Shown: positions 1 to 6,650 of the stretch, piece by piece
Position numbering within the stretch: the stretch's first letter is position 1
Layout of the letters: each line of letters begins with the position of its first letter
Program-made: the position numbers and the translations under genes
DNA from: a virus
DNA: 20,351 bases
Reading direction: 5' to 3' (one strand)
Virus record (IMG/VR): IMGVR_UViG_3300006754_000257
Coordinates: 1-20,351 of that record
Notes under the pieces: model-generated
The model's database searches: none
Seen by the model: only the letters and a program-made list of their open reading frames with translations
What the model was told of the DNA's origin: nothing

Positions 1-471
1 CTCTACATCAGGTATAGCATCAAATACTGTCTCGTTTAATACCTTTGAAAGCTCTTCCTTGATAATCTGTTTAAGTTGTGATTTTGTGATTTTCATTTTG
101 TTTTCTGCGACCGGTCCTGGTGCTCCAGCGGAGGAATCTGACAAAGCCATTACCGCTAAATCCATGGCGTAATGTTTATCGCCCCGATATTTCTTTTGCA
201 TGGATGGGGACTTAAGAAAAGCCGCTACAAGAAAATCAATTAGTTTTTCTGCTTCATCGTCGTTTAGGTCCGTCCCTTCTGGGACTTGCTTTTGTATAAT
301 ATTCTTCATGACATCGAGTTCAAGTTCCCTGTCTGTAGCATCCTTAAAAGGGTCGACCAATGTTTTCAGTCCAGCCATTGCTTTTCCTTTAATATTTCCA
401 ACAAAGTCGCTTAGGCCCTCGTCCATTTCTTTCATTATAATCTGTTTAAGTTGTGATTTGGTTAGTTTCAT
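1..471 (-). CDS. Tagged protein with a duplicated N-terminal leader (partial, runs off the window)
   Basis: The frame is open from an ATG at 471 to base 1 (157 codons), so the C-terminus lies outside the window. The first residues read MKLTKSQLKQII. The same leader recurs in the same frame at residue 126 (ATG at 96) as MKITKSQLKQIIKEEL. I re-read every codon between the two and found no stop, so as written this is one protein carrying two leaders, not two genes. The region between them is acidic and helical-looking with no family I recognise. A GGAG Shine-Dalgarno lies 8 bases before the start, and the gene begins 5 bases after the preceding stop. A ribosome could also initiate at the internal ATG, but its upstream bases show only a weak GCAG. 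The leader matches that of the next gene upstream (477-881). Function is unknown; I infer a capsid-targeting or scaffold-type role from the leader only. Confidence 0.85.
   Translation of the reverse strand, partial: MKLTKSQLKQIIMKEMDEGLSDFVGNIKGKAMAGLKTLVDPFKDATDRELELDVMKNIIQKQVPEGTDLNDDEAEKLIDFLVAAFLKSPSMQKKYRGDKHYAMDLAVMALSDSSAGAPGPVAENKMKITKSQLKQIIKEELSKVLNETVFDAIPDVE
62..84. repeat. Direct repeat copy 1 (leader-coding)
   Basis: This 23-base stretch is identical to 437-459 and encodes the KSQLKQII part of the second leader in the same gene. The similarity continues, with a few mismatches, through the ATG and the AAACAAA just upstream of it. The copies lie 375 bases (125 codons) apart. Confidence 0.9.
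437..459. repeat. Direct repeat copy 2 (leader-coding)
   Basis: Partner of 62-84, encoding the KSQLKQII part of the first leader. Near-identity at the DNA level, not only the protein level, suggests a fairly recent tandem duplication of the leader together with its ribosome-binding environment. Confidence 0.9.
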
Positions 472-476
472 TTTGT

Positions 477-881
477 TTACTCCGATGATAATAGTGCAGC
501 TACAGCCTGTAGCAAAACACCTGCTTCCAACCCTTCGATTGGTTCAACTAATTTTTCGATTTCACTTGCGACTTCTTGTGCAAGTTCTTGAGCTACCTCT
601 GGAATCTCTTCTAGGGCTGTCATTATTTCATCTGATTCGCCGCCCTCATATACAACTTCGTGGCCGGCGTCGTCTTCGTACCATTCATCTCTGGCATACA
701 TTTCTGCCATTCCGGTCAATACTTTATAGAGATTGGCGTTTGGTCCAAGAGCCTCTCGAATAATTGGCACGATGTGGTCCATGATATTAGAATATGCGGA
801 TTCGTTTGGAGTATCTTCTCCCTGAATCGATGTAATCTCTTCCTTTATAATTTCGCTCAATCTCTGTCTTGTAATTTTCAT
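477..881 (-). CDS. Tagged acidic small protein
   Basis: A 134-residue protein starting MKITRQRLSEIIKEEI, the same leader type as the following gene. The rest is strongly acidic, mostly predicted-helical and free of membrane segments or recognisable catalytic motifs. The leader contains IIKE|E, which fits the (I/L)-x-E pattern cut by T4-type prohead proteases. An AAGGAG Shine-Dalgarno, lying in the last codons of the glutaredoxin gene, is 8 bases before the ATG. The stop is 5 bases before the next gene. I do not recognise a family for the body. Presence in the virion is inferred only from the leader. Confidence 0.85.
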   Translation of the reverse strand: MKITRQRLSEIIKEEITSIQGEDTPNESAYSNIMDHIVPIIREALGPNANLYKVLTGMAEMYARDEWYEDDAGHEVVYEGGESDEIMTALEEIPEVAQELAQEVASEIEKLVEPIEGLEAGVLLQAVAALLSSE

Positions 882-882
882 G

Positions 883-1302
883 CTAGTGACTCCTTAATTC
901 ACTTCGGGCCCTCTGGAAATGTTGCAAGGTACATTTCTTCAATCCTATTTTGCACATTAGTTCTTTTGGGTTAAATCCTAAAATAATCTCTTCGCCTACA
1001 ATAAATAATGGTACGGCATTCAATTCTCCATTATAACCTAATTTTTCCGCAATTTTAACTAGTTCTTCACGATCTTCTTTACTTTCCAGACTTTTTTCTG
1101 TGTATTTCACGCCGTAATCATCTAGGAACTTTTTCGCTTTTACACACCAGCCACACCACGATGTAGAATATATCGTAACTTGCTTAATCTTTGTTGATGT
1201 TTCTTCCGTAGACCACTGTTTGACCACATCGGGATTGCATGCAGCGAAAGCACCCACAAAACAAAAGAGCATTACATATAATATGAAAAAGGTCTCTTTC
1301 AT
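883..1302 (-). CDS. Exported glutaredoxin / thioredoxin-fold protein
   Basis: A 139-residue protein with a signal-like N-terminus: a hydrophobic stretch at about residues 5-20 ends in AFAAC, so Cys22 may be a lipobox cysteine or follow a signal peptidase I site. A glutaredoxin domain follows, with the sheet start QVTIYSTSW, the active site CGWC at 50-53, the cis-proline turn AVPLFIV (Pro98) and the GF turn near 110. Such proteins reduce disulfides or glutathione-mixed disulfides. The leader suggests action at the membrane or periplasm, where it might affect envelope or virion disulfides; that is inference. I chose the ATG at 1302 because it forms an ATGA overlap with the stop of the 824-residue gene. 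An in-frame ATG at 1320 would add MGKNDK. Ribonucleotide reductase partner glutaredoxins normally lack an export signal. Confidence 0.85.
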   Translation of the reverse strand: MKETFFILYVMLFCFVGAFAACNPDVVKQWSTEETSTKIKQVTIYSTSWCGWCVKAKKFLDDYGVKYTEKSLESKEDREELVKIAEKLGYNGELNAVPLFIVGEEIILGFNPKELMCKIGLKKCTLQHFQRARSELRSH

Positions 1303-3773
1303 TTTATCATTTTTCCCCATCTTTTATAAAGCTCGTTAAGTTGCTCGGCAACTTGTGGCTCATCTTCAACGTCGGCAAAGTGTGTAGCAGTACCCTTCTT
1401 CTCCAAATCCTTCGCGGTTTGTTGTGGGTTGTCCTTCATATACTTAAGCACAGCGTCATTCAAGGTTTCCTGGAGCATAGCTTCGATTTGATCTTTAATT
1501 TTATCTTGGTCGATCCACTTGATGAAAGCGATTAGCGCATTAAGCTCATCTTCGTCGGCGCCTGCTGTTTCCCAGTATTCCTCGTTGGTTATCTTGAGAA
1601 CAAGATCATAAGGATAATCAATGTTGATTCCTGCTCCACCCTTGTCGCGCTCTTTTGATGCAAATGGAACCTTCTCCGTTCCAGGAGTACGAAGATCAAT
1701 CTTGTCCGGACGTGGAGTAAACTCCATGTCTATTAACGGAAGAGAATCCATCGGCTCTGCTGCTGATGCGTCGGGGGCTAGGCCAGGAAGAGTTAATTGC
1801 TTATAAAAGGTTTCGTATTTGTCTTCGATTGCCTGCTCAACTTTACTAAGAGTTTCCTCTCCAATAGCATTAGCGATATTGGTGGCTTTAAACGGGGCGA
1901 GGCTGGGTGCACTGCCAACTTCTGGGTCACCCAGCTTAGGGCCGGCCAGGGCGCCGCCAGTAAAAGTGTTTATCATGCGACCGAAATAAAGACCACTAAT
2001 TCCTTTTGGTCTTGCGAGTTTTGGATCCAACTCCAACATAATAGTGAATACCTTGCCTTCCATGCCGTATTCTACATTCTTAAAATCAAATTTGTCGAGT
2101 TCATCTTCTAGTTCTTTCAGGCCGCCGGCTGTTAATCCAGAGTCCATTAAAGTTGTTGCCAATGAATCCCAAAAGTCTTCGCTTTCGAGAATATCATCTA
2201 CGTCTCTCATTCTGCTAAGGAATCTTTCGAAACCATCGATGCCACTTTGCTCGTCGTAATCCGGCGTGAGTCTTACATTAACCTCGTCATCATAACCGTC
2301 AGCTTCGACTTCATCCGGATATATGCCGGCGCCATCGATGCCCTTGTGGACAACATCTGCAAAGTCATCCATGTCAGTATCTTCGGGAAGTCTGAGATCT
2401 GCGAAGTGAGGATCGCCTAGGGCAATCCTAAAACTAGCCTCCCAATACCAAGAGTTTGTGTCGTATTCGTCGTAGTTTACGTAGACGTTGTTGAACGGGG
2501 TATACTGATCAAACACTTTATCGTAGTCATCGTGTTTTGGGCCTCCGGGATTTTCTTCGTTGTGGTAGGCCGCGTTGCCTGTGATGTCGTTGTAGGCCTC
2601 TTGTATAAGTTCGTCAAACTTTTCTTGGAGAGGTTGAATTTCTAAATCGATTACTTCGGAGTAGGTATTTGGGAAAAGATAGTTCGCTATTTTCAGGACC
2701 GTCTCGTCAGGGATATCGTCCTCTGTTGGGTCTTCAATTATTCTGGCGATCATATCTTTCATACCATCGAGTCTTTCATTTCGATCTTCTTCGCTCTTCA
2801 GACCTTTGATTTTATTTCTTGTTTTTGCAAAAACATCACTTTTACGAAATACGCGATAGAGTAAATTCTCGGTGATACCTTCGATTAAGCCAATATCGCC
2901 AGTCTCGTCGTCGGTTGCATCAAAAACCTGTTCTGGTTCTGTGTCATGACCCTGATTCGTCCCATATACAAGTGCCATCTTTTTGTATGGACTAGAATTT
3001 GGAAGGTGTCTAAACATAACAAAATAAAATGTCTTGCCCTCGCCAGAGTACTGATTGAAATAGTTTCGCGACTCTCTCGCTGAAATACACCACTTCGTTC
3101 CCCATCCATAATAACATGAGGCTCCCTCGGTGTTGGGGCGAATGACTGCGTAGTCTTCGGTTTCAAGAAGATCGTCTGCTTCGCCAGCAGCTTGTTTCTT
3201 TAATTTGCTCTGTTCCTCTTTGTCTTTCAACTGGCGCATTCCAATTTCAACTGCGCCTTTAAAATCTCCGACTTCATTTGTGGGGTCAAAGTCATATATA
3301 TCTTTTTTTATGGCGCCCTTTTGTTTCAGGGTGTGATAGTCTTGGATGGAGGGCAGCAGGTTATCGAGCGCATTATACATGTAGCCGGCAATACTTTCCG
3401 CCACTTTGTCCGGGTGGAAAGTGCTGTCCTCCGGAGCATTGGCATCATTCCATGCGATTGGACTTGTGCCCCAATTTTTGCTGTATTTCTGGAGCCTTCT
3501 CATCATATCTTTTCTAACGAAGCGTGCAAGCCACATAAGATATTTATTATCTCCGCTTGGGTCGACTTCCTTTGCATGTTCAATCGTTCTTTCTGCTCCC
3601 TTCTTGAGGATGGCAATTTGCTCATCCGACATCTGATCAAGCACGTCTTTGACCCTGAATTGTTTGGCGCCCTTATTGAAGTTTTGAGCATATGCAAGTG
3701 CGTCGGAAAAGCGGCTCTCAATGAGTAAATCTTCTGTCAAGAAGGTTTTCCAGTTTTTCATAAAATCTGTCAT
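1299..3773 (-). CDS. Large tagged protein with a conserved GTKWC domain
   Basis: An 824-residue acidic protein. The N-terminus contains MKNWKTFLTEDLL; L12-T13-E14 fits the (L/I)-x-E site of T4 prohead protease, and the whole resembles T4 capsid-targeting leaders such as that of internal protein IPII. Residues about 220-252 carry the motif YYGWGTKWCISARES followed by NYFNQYS and FYFVMF. From memory this motif recurs in phage proteins of unknown function, and I cannot assign an activity. The centre (about 400-560) is rich in Asp and Tyr. A C-terminal domain ends in a basic LYKRWGKMIK tail. The ATG overlaps the preceding stop as ATGA; an ATG at 3761 would give the leader directly. It may be a large protein packaged with the DNA, as T4 Alt is, but there is no sequence evidence of ADP-ribosyltransferase activity. 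Confidence 0.85.
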   Translation of the reverse strand: MTDFMKNWKTFLTEDLLIESRFSDALAYAQNFNKGAKQFRVKDVLDQMSDEQIAILKKGAERTIEHAKEVDPSGDNKYLMWLARFVRKDMMRRLQKYSKNWGTSPIAWNDANAPEDSTFHPDKVAESIAGYMYNALDNLLPSIQDYHTLKQKGAIKKDIYDFDPTNEVGDFKGAVEIGMRQLKDKEEQSKLKKQAAGEADDLLETEDYAVIRPNTEGASCYYGWGTKWCISARESRNYFNQYSGEGKTFYFVMFRHLPNSSPYKKMALVYGTNQGHDTEPEQVFDATDDETGDIGLIEGITENLLYRVFRKSDVFAKTRNKIKGLKSEEDRNERLDGMKDMIARIIEDPTEDDIPDETVLKIANYLFPNTYSEVIDLEIQPLQEKFDELIQEAYNDITGNAAYHNEENPGGPKHDDYDKVFDQYTPFNNVYVNYDEYDTNSWYWEASFRIALGDPHFADLRLPEDTDMDDFADVVHKGIDGAGIYPDEVEADGYDDEVNVRLTPDYDEQSGIDGFERFLSRMRDVDDILESEDFWDSLATTLMDSGLTAGGLKELEDELDKFDFKNVEYGMEGKVFTIMLELDPKLARPKGISGLYFGRMINTFTGGALAGPKLGDPEVGSAPSLAPFKATNIANAIGEETLSKVEQAIEDKYETFYKQLTLPGLAPDASAAEPMDSLPLIDMEFTPRPDKIDLRTPGTEKVPFASKERDKGGAGINIDYPYDLVLKITNEEYWETAGADEDELNALIAFIKWIDQDKIKDQIEAMLQETLNDAVLKYMKDNPQQTAKDLEKKGTATHFADVEDEPQVAEQLNELYKRWGKMIK

Positions 3774-4045
3774 TTAAAAACCCTCTCTCTTGTTGTCTTC
3801 ATCAAATCTCTGTGGAAATCTCTTTTAAGTCTCAGGAGTCTCTGAAACTTTACCTTTTGCCGCACGTCCATATAGAGAGCGGTTGGCTTTTTGATTTCTC
3901 CATCGATCAACTGTTCCGAAAAATCATAAAATTTTGCCTTTGGTTCGGCGGCATTTAAGTTTTCACATCGCATTATGGATATTAACATAAAAAGGCTCAA
4001 AATCGATAATATGAGCCTATATTTGACAAATTTATCCATAAACAT
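3770..4045 (-). CDS. Small lipoprotein-like or membrane-anchored protein
   Basis: A 91-residue protein with a hydrophobic N-terminal segment (about residues 9-27) ending near Cys27, in the context SIMRCEN. This could be a signal anchor or an imperfect lipoprotein signal. The mature part contains YDFSEQLIDGEIKKP followed by a basic helical KFQRLLRLKRDF. That order (Y-x-F, D-G-E-I, K/R-P, then a basic helix with R-x-x-F) reminds me of short envelope proteins of predatory and gliding Deltaproteobacteria, but this is memory-based and weak. A GAGG Shine-Dalgarno sits 9 bases before the first ATG, and a second ATG is two codons on. The stop overlaps the next gene as ATGA, so the two are translationally coupled. 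Function unknown. Confidence 0.75.
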   Translation of the reverse strand: MFMDKFVKYRLILSILSLFMLISIMRCENLNAAEPKAKFYDFSEQLIDGEIKKPTALYMDVRQKVKFQRLLRLKRDFHRDLMKTTRERVFK

Positions 4046-4059
4046 AAATAGTGTCCTCT

Positions 4060-4683
4060 TTAAGATAAATCCCTAGCTATTTTTTCAGCGTCCTCATCAT
4101 CATAGATGGTATAAACTGGGGCGCCCAGAGAGTCTACTGTCGCCTGTATTTCTTCTGCTTCTTTTCTAGCTTTTTGTACCCGAGTTTGATACTCTTCTTC
4201 GCTAGAATATTCTCCCGAATCTAGTCTTTCTTTGTGCCTTCTAATTAATTCTTTTGCTGCAGGTGGGGCTGAAAAGATTAATATTAATCTCTTTCCTTCT
4301 CTTCTTGCAACATTGTTTAGATCCCTTTCTCCGCGAGAACCATCAACATTAGTAACATCTGTAACTAAGATAGACTTACTTGCATTTCGGAAATCTGAAA
4401 TTTTTGTTCCGTAAAAATTTCCAGCGTACTCATTCCAATTAATCAAATTTCCCTGCTCGAATTCTTCCTTCCACTCTTCTTCGGTTGCGAACTCATATTC
4501 AACATCTTCTTCTCCCCGGGGAGGGCGAGTCACATAAGAAACTATCTCATTCCACCCATGCTCCTTGAAAATATTCTTTTGTCTGGATTTTCCGGAGCCG
4601 GATGGCCCAAAGATCGCAAGAATTGTTCCGGAATTAGCCTCTCTTAGATATTTTTTCCATCTCTCTAATGTTGTGTCTATCAA
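4060..4683 (-). CDS. Guanylate kinase-like NMP kinase with N-terminal leader
   Basis: A 207-residue P-loop kinase of the guanylate kinase fold, expected to transfer phosphate from ATP to (d)GMP in the cytoplasm. The P-loop GPSGSGKS is at 26-33, the NMP-binding TRPPRGEE at 52-59, the GNFYGT loop at 88-93 and a helical lid around 149-177. In front is a 15-residue leader with ERWKKYLRE|A, a good match to T4-type capsid-targeting and cleavage sequences; cutting after E15 would leave the kinase domain intact. One oddity: the glutamate that reads the guanine base in yeast guanylate kinase (E69, in FIEW) aligns with Asn82 here (LINW), so base preference may be altered. The start is TTG, with GGAGG 9 bases upstream inside the end of the preceding gene. 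Alternative starts downstream would remove the leader. The family call is secure, the substrate less so. Confidence 0.9.
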   Translation of the reverse strand: MIDTTLERWKKYLREANSGTILAIFGPSGSGKSRQKNIFKEHGWNEIVSYVTRPPRGEEDVEYEFATEEEWKEEFEQGNLINWNEYAGNFYGTKISDFRNASKSILVTDVTNVDGSRGERDLNNVARREGKRLILIFSAPPAAKELIRRHKERLDSGEYSSEEEYQTRVQKARKEAEEIQATVDSLGAPVYTIYDDEDAEKIARDLS

Positions 4684-5037
4684 TTATAAATACCTCCACC
4701 AGGAAAACCATCTTCTCTGGTCAAGGTAGTTTAGATTCTCTTGATTTAAATATGCTTCTTTCTCAAAAGGGTTTTCAGCATATGCTAAAACAGTGCTTTT
4801 ATATTTAATCAGCCCTATCAACCAAAAGAGTCCATACAAAATCCACTGAAAAACAAACAACAATTCTAATTGTTGGAAGAAATGTATATTCTCGTGATTT
4901 TTAATTACAGGATGCGCCTTTCCTCGATACCATGTGAATGGCCCGAAGGCCACAGCATATACGCTAACAGGCGCAAATATTGATATTATTTTCGGAACTA
5001 TACTATTCTCAAAAACAAATGGTCTTAATTTTCTCAC
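4684..5037 (-). CDS. Membrane protein with HENIH zinc-peptidase-like motif
   Basis: A 117-residue protein with two hydrophobic segments, about residues 13-33 and 59-78. Between them lies HENIHFFQQLEL, in which H48-E49-x-x-H52 has the HExxH form of a zincin active site. The downstream ENPFEKEAY (E92/E94) could supply the third zinc ligand. From memory, similar short proteins of unknown function occur in bacteria and phages, but proteolysis is not proved by this motif. The start is GTG at 5037 with GAGGAG about 9-10 bases upstream. The stop is immediately followed by the TTG start of the kinase gene. Possible roles are envelope protein processing or superinfection control, neither shown by the sequence. 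Confidence 0.75.
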   Translation of the reverse strand: MRKLRPFVFENSIVPKIISIFAPVSVYAVAFGPFTWYRGKAHPVIKNHENIHFFQQLELLFVFQWILYGLFWLIGLIKYKSTVLAYAENPFEKEAYLNQENLNYLDQRRWFSWWRYL

Positions 5038-5038
5038 T

Positions 5039-5215
5039 CTATTGTACTCCTCTCAAATTCATTATATCTTCTAAAAATCCCTTAACTTTGTTTTTTACTG
5101 CGCGTAGAGCCTGAAGATCATTAACGGCAACCTTCAAGCCGCTTAATTTCATTCCGTTTGGTAGTGTTACCTCTTCGACCGTGAAAGTTAACCAGTCTTT
5201 TTTTTCTTTATTCAT
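5039..5215 (-). CDS. Small hypothetical protein (58 residues)
   Basis: A short frame in the space between the thioesterase and the HENIH protein. It runs from ATG at 5215 (Met-Asn-Lys-Glu) to TAG at 5039-5041. GAGG lies 6 bases before the ATG. The start overlaps the preceding stop by 8 bases, and the stop lies one base from the next GTG, so it fits the close-packed operon exactly. The N-terminal half looks like a beta strand pair (WLTFTVEEVTLPNG); the C-terminal half is an amphipathic helix. No cysteines, membrane segment or family is recognisable. Support comes from spacing, Shine-Dalgarno sequence and the lack of any other explanation for these 170 bases. Confidence 0.7.
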   Translation of the reverse strand: MNKEKKDWLTFTVEEVTLPNGMKLSGLKVAVNDLQALRAVKNKVKGFLEDIMNLRGVQ

Positions 5216-5618
5216 TCGTAACCTCTCGGAAGATGTTTTCTTTCTTAATTTTTACATCGGCCCTTATTGGCACCGGCTCCCCGTCGCCATCCAGGCGAAC
5301 AAACTTCATATTTGTTTGGCATACAACCTTTTCGCTCTGGTTATAAGTGCTGTGTCTCCGGGCTTCTATTTTTAATAGACAAGAGGTTGTCCCAAAATTA
5401 ATAACTTCTCCGTAAACCTTAATTATCTGGCCAGGCCTGACTGGCTTAAGAAATTCTACCTTGTCCATGGAAACTGTTACCATCCTTGGCGTTTCACAAA
5501 CCTGACAAGCATATGCTACTGCTGCTTCATCCAGCCATGCTAGCATGAACCCTCCAAACAAAGTTCCATGATAGCCAACATCATTGACTTTACACATGTG
5601 CGTAGATAGCAATTCCAC
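5208..5618 (-). CDS. Hotdog-fold acyl-CoA thioesterase
   Basis: With the start chosen here the protein has 136 residues, the usual length for a single-hotdog acyl-CoA thioesterase of the YciA/BFIT type, which hydrolyses acyl-CoA to free acid and CoA. Diagnostic parts are VNDVGYHGTLFGG (11-23) followed by the long helix MLAWLDEAAVAYA with Asp30 at the usual catalytic position, then the strand VSMDKVEFLKPVRPG. The open frame extends upstream to 5729, but that would overlap the previous gene by over 100 bases. The GTG at 5618 has GGAGG 5 bases upstream and starts one base after the preceding TGA, so I prefer it. An acyl-CoA thioesterase is an unusual phage cargo; it may alter host lipid or CoA metabolism. 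Substrate unknown. Confidence 0.88.
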   Translation of the reverse strand: MELLSTHMCKVNDVGYHGTLFGGFMLAWLDEAAVAYACQVCETPRMVTVSMDKVEFLKPVRPGQIIKVYGEVINFGTTSCLLKIEARRHSTYNQSEKVVCQTNMKFVRLDGDGEPVPIRADVKIKKENIFREVTNE

Positions 5619-5619
5619 A

Positions 5620-5982
5620 TCAACCTCCGACCGGTCGGGCAAAAACAATTCTTGCGGCGGTAACTCCATGGACATTCGGGAGGGCTTTTCTAAGAAACTC
5701 TTTATATTCTTGGGGCAATTTATTAACAACCAGATATTTCATCTTGATGACCGACTTCTTCCTTCCAAGAAATTGTCTAGTCTCTTCAGTGTCGACCACT
5801 GTTATGCCCTCTATTGCTCTAACATCGTTTAAAATATCAGTTATGTTTCTATCTCCCGTAACATTCAATATTATTCTTGCTTCGTATACGACGGGCTCTT
5901 TGAACTCTTCTATAGTCTCAACGTTTTCTTCTTTCAAAGATTTTTGGTAAAGATATTTATTCCATTTTTTTTCGTCAAACAT
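5620..5982 (-). CDS. Conserved hypothetical phage protein with W-x-x-Y-L leader
   Basis: A 120-residue protein. The leader KKWNKYLYQKSLKEEN resembles the W-x-x-(F/Y)-L leaders of the guanylate kinase and the 824-residue protein and contains LKE. The body has a beta-alpha-beta look: ARIILNVTGDRNITDILNDV, then IEGITVVD, then the strand KSVIKMKYLVV, as in small ferredoxin-like (ACT-like) domains. I recall similar stand-alone proteins from phages but no known function. The ATG overlaps the preceding stop by one base (TAATG). The stop is one base from the GTG of the thioesterase gene and carries that gene's Shine-Dalgarno sequence. Confidence 0.78.
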   Translation of the reverse strand: MFDEKKWNKYLYQKSLKEENVETIEEFKEPVVYEARIILNVTGDRNITDILNDVRAIEGITVVDTEETRQFLGRKKSVIKMKYLVVNKLPQEYKEFLRKALPNVHGVTAARIVFARPVGG

Positions 5983-6185
5983 TATTTTTCTTCCAACTTT
6001 TTTACTCTTTTTGACAGTCTATTGACCTGCTTTTTAAGGCTCGAAACTTCCTCGGAGAGGGAGGAGTCCGACGAGCTTCCTTCTAGGCTGTCTAGCCGCA
6101 TTTGAGTTGTATAATAAAACCCTCCGAGACCAGCGATGAGAGCGGCCAGAGTCAATGCTAATTTTATGTCTATCTTAAACCCCAT
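5982..6185 (-). CDS. Small membrane-anchored coiled-coil protein
   Basis: A 67-residue protein with one N-terminal transmembrane helix (about residues 8-25, rich in Ala, Leu and Gly), a serine-rich linker (about 36-44) and a C-terminal heptad-like helix with regular Leu/Val (SSLKKQVNRLSKRVKKLEEK). The form is that of a small bitopic membrane protein. It could be a holin- or spanin-related accessory, but there is no lipobox and no adjacent lysis gene. It overlaps the end of the upstream tagged gene by 11 bases. Confidence 0.75.
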   Translation of the reverse strand: MGFKIDIKLALTLAALIAGLGGFYYTTQMRLDSLEGSSSDSSLSEEVSSLKKQVNRLSKRVKKLEEK

Positions 6186-6582
6186 GGTGTCGGCCGGCCT
6201 TCTTTTTTAGTTCTTTCACAATTTCTTCCCATTGTTCGACTCTTTCTGATGTTCTTGCCGCATCGCGCTTCCACATTTGAAGCCTCCCCTCTGCAACTGC
6301 TACCGGTTGTTCGGGGTGCTGGTCACCATGAAGACTAGTCCACAGTTGTTCAACCGCTTTATCAACGGCGCCACTGAAATGTGGTGAGTCTCTCCATGGC
6401 TCTAGGGTTGGCGTTGGCGGAAGCGGAGCAAGGCCATGGCCTTCTTCCAAAAACTCTAAAACTATATTCTTAATTTCCTCACGGATAGTTTTCTCCCTTA
6501 CCTCCGGTAGTTCTTCGATAAGGTCGATGGCCAGTAGTTCTTCTAAGATCAGCGCTTTCAATTTAGACTTTGTTGTTCTCAT
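6175..6582 (-). CDS. Tagged hypothetical protein
   Basis: A 135-residue protein beginning MRTTKSKLKALILEELL, a variant of the MK(I/L)TKxxLxxII leader with ILE|E as a possible (I/L)-x-E cleavage site. A second acidic helix follows, then a Pro-rich stretch (LAPLPPTPTLEPW), then a helical C-terminus with several Trp residues. No enzyme motif is visible. The ATG has GGAG about 11 bases upstream. The 68 bases between it and the previous gene hold no convincing promoter. Function is unknown; the leader suggests the same fate as the other tagged proteins. Confidence 0.75.
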   Translation of the reverse strand: MRTTKSKLKALILEELLAIDLIEELPEVREKTIREEIKNIVLEFLEEGHGLAPLPPTPTLEPWRDSPHFSGAVDKAVEQLWTSLHGDQHPEQPVAVAEGRLQMWKRDAARTSERVEQWEEIVKELKKKAGRHHGV

Positions 6583-6650
6583 ATATATTGAATCTCCAGT
6601 AACTTACAGTAAATAGTAGTTTTCACAACAAAAGCAACCTTAACATATTT

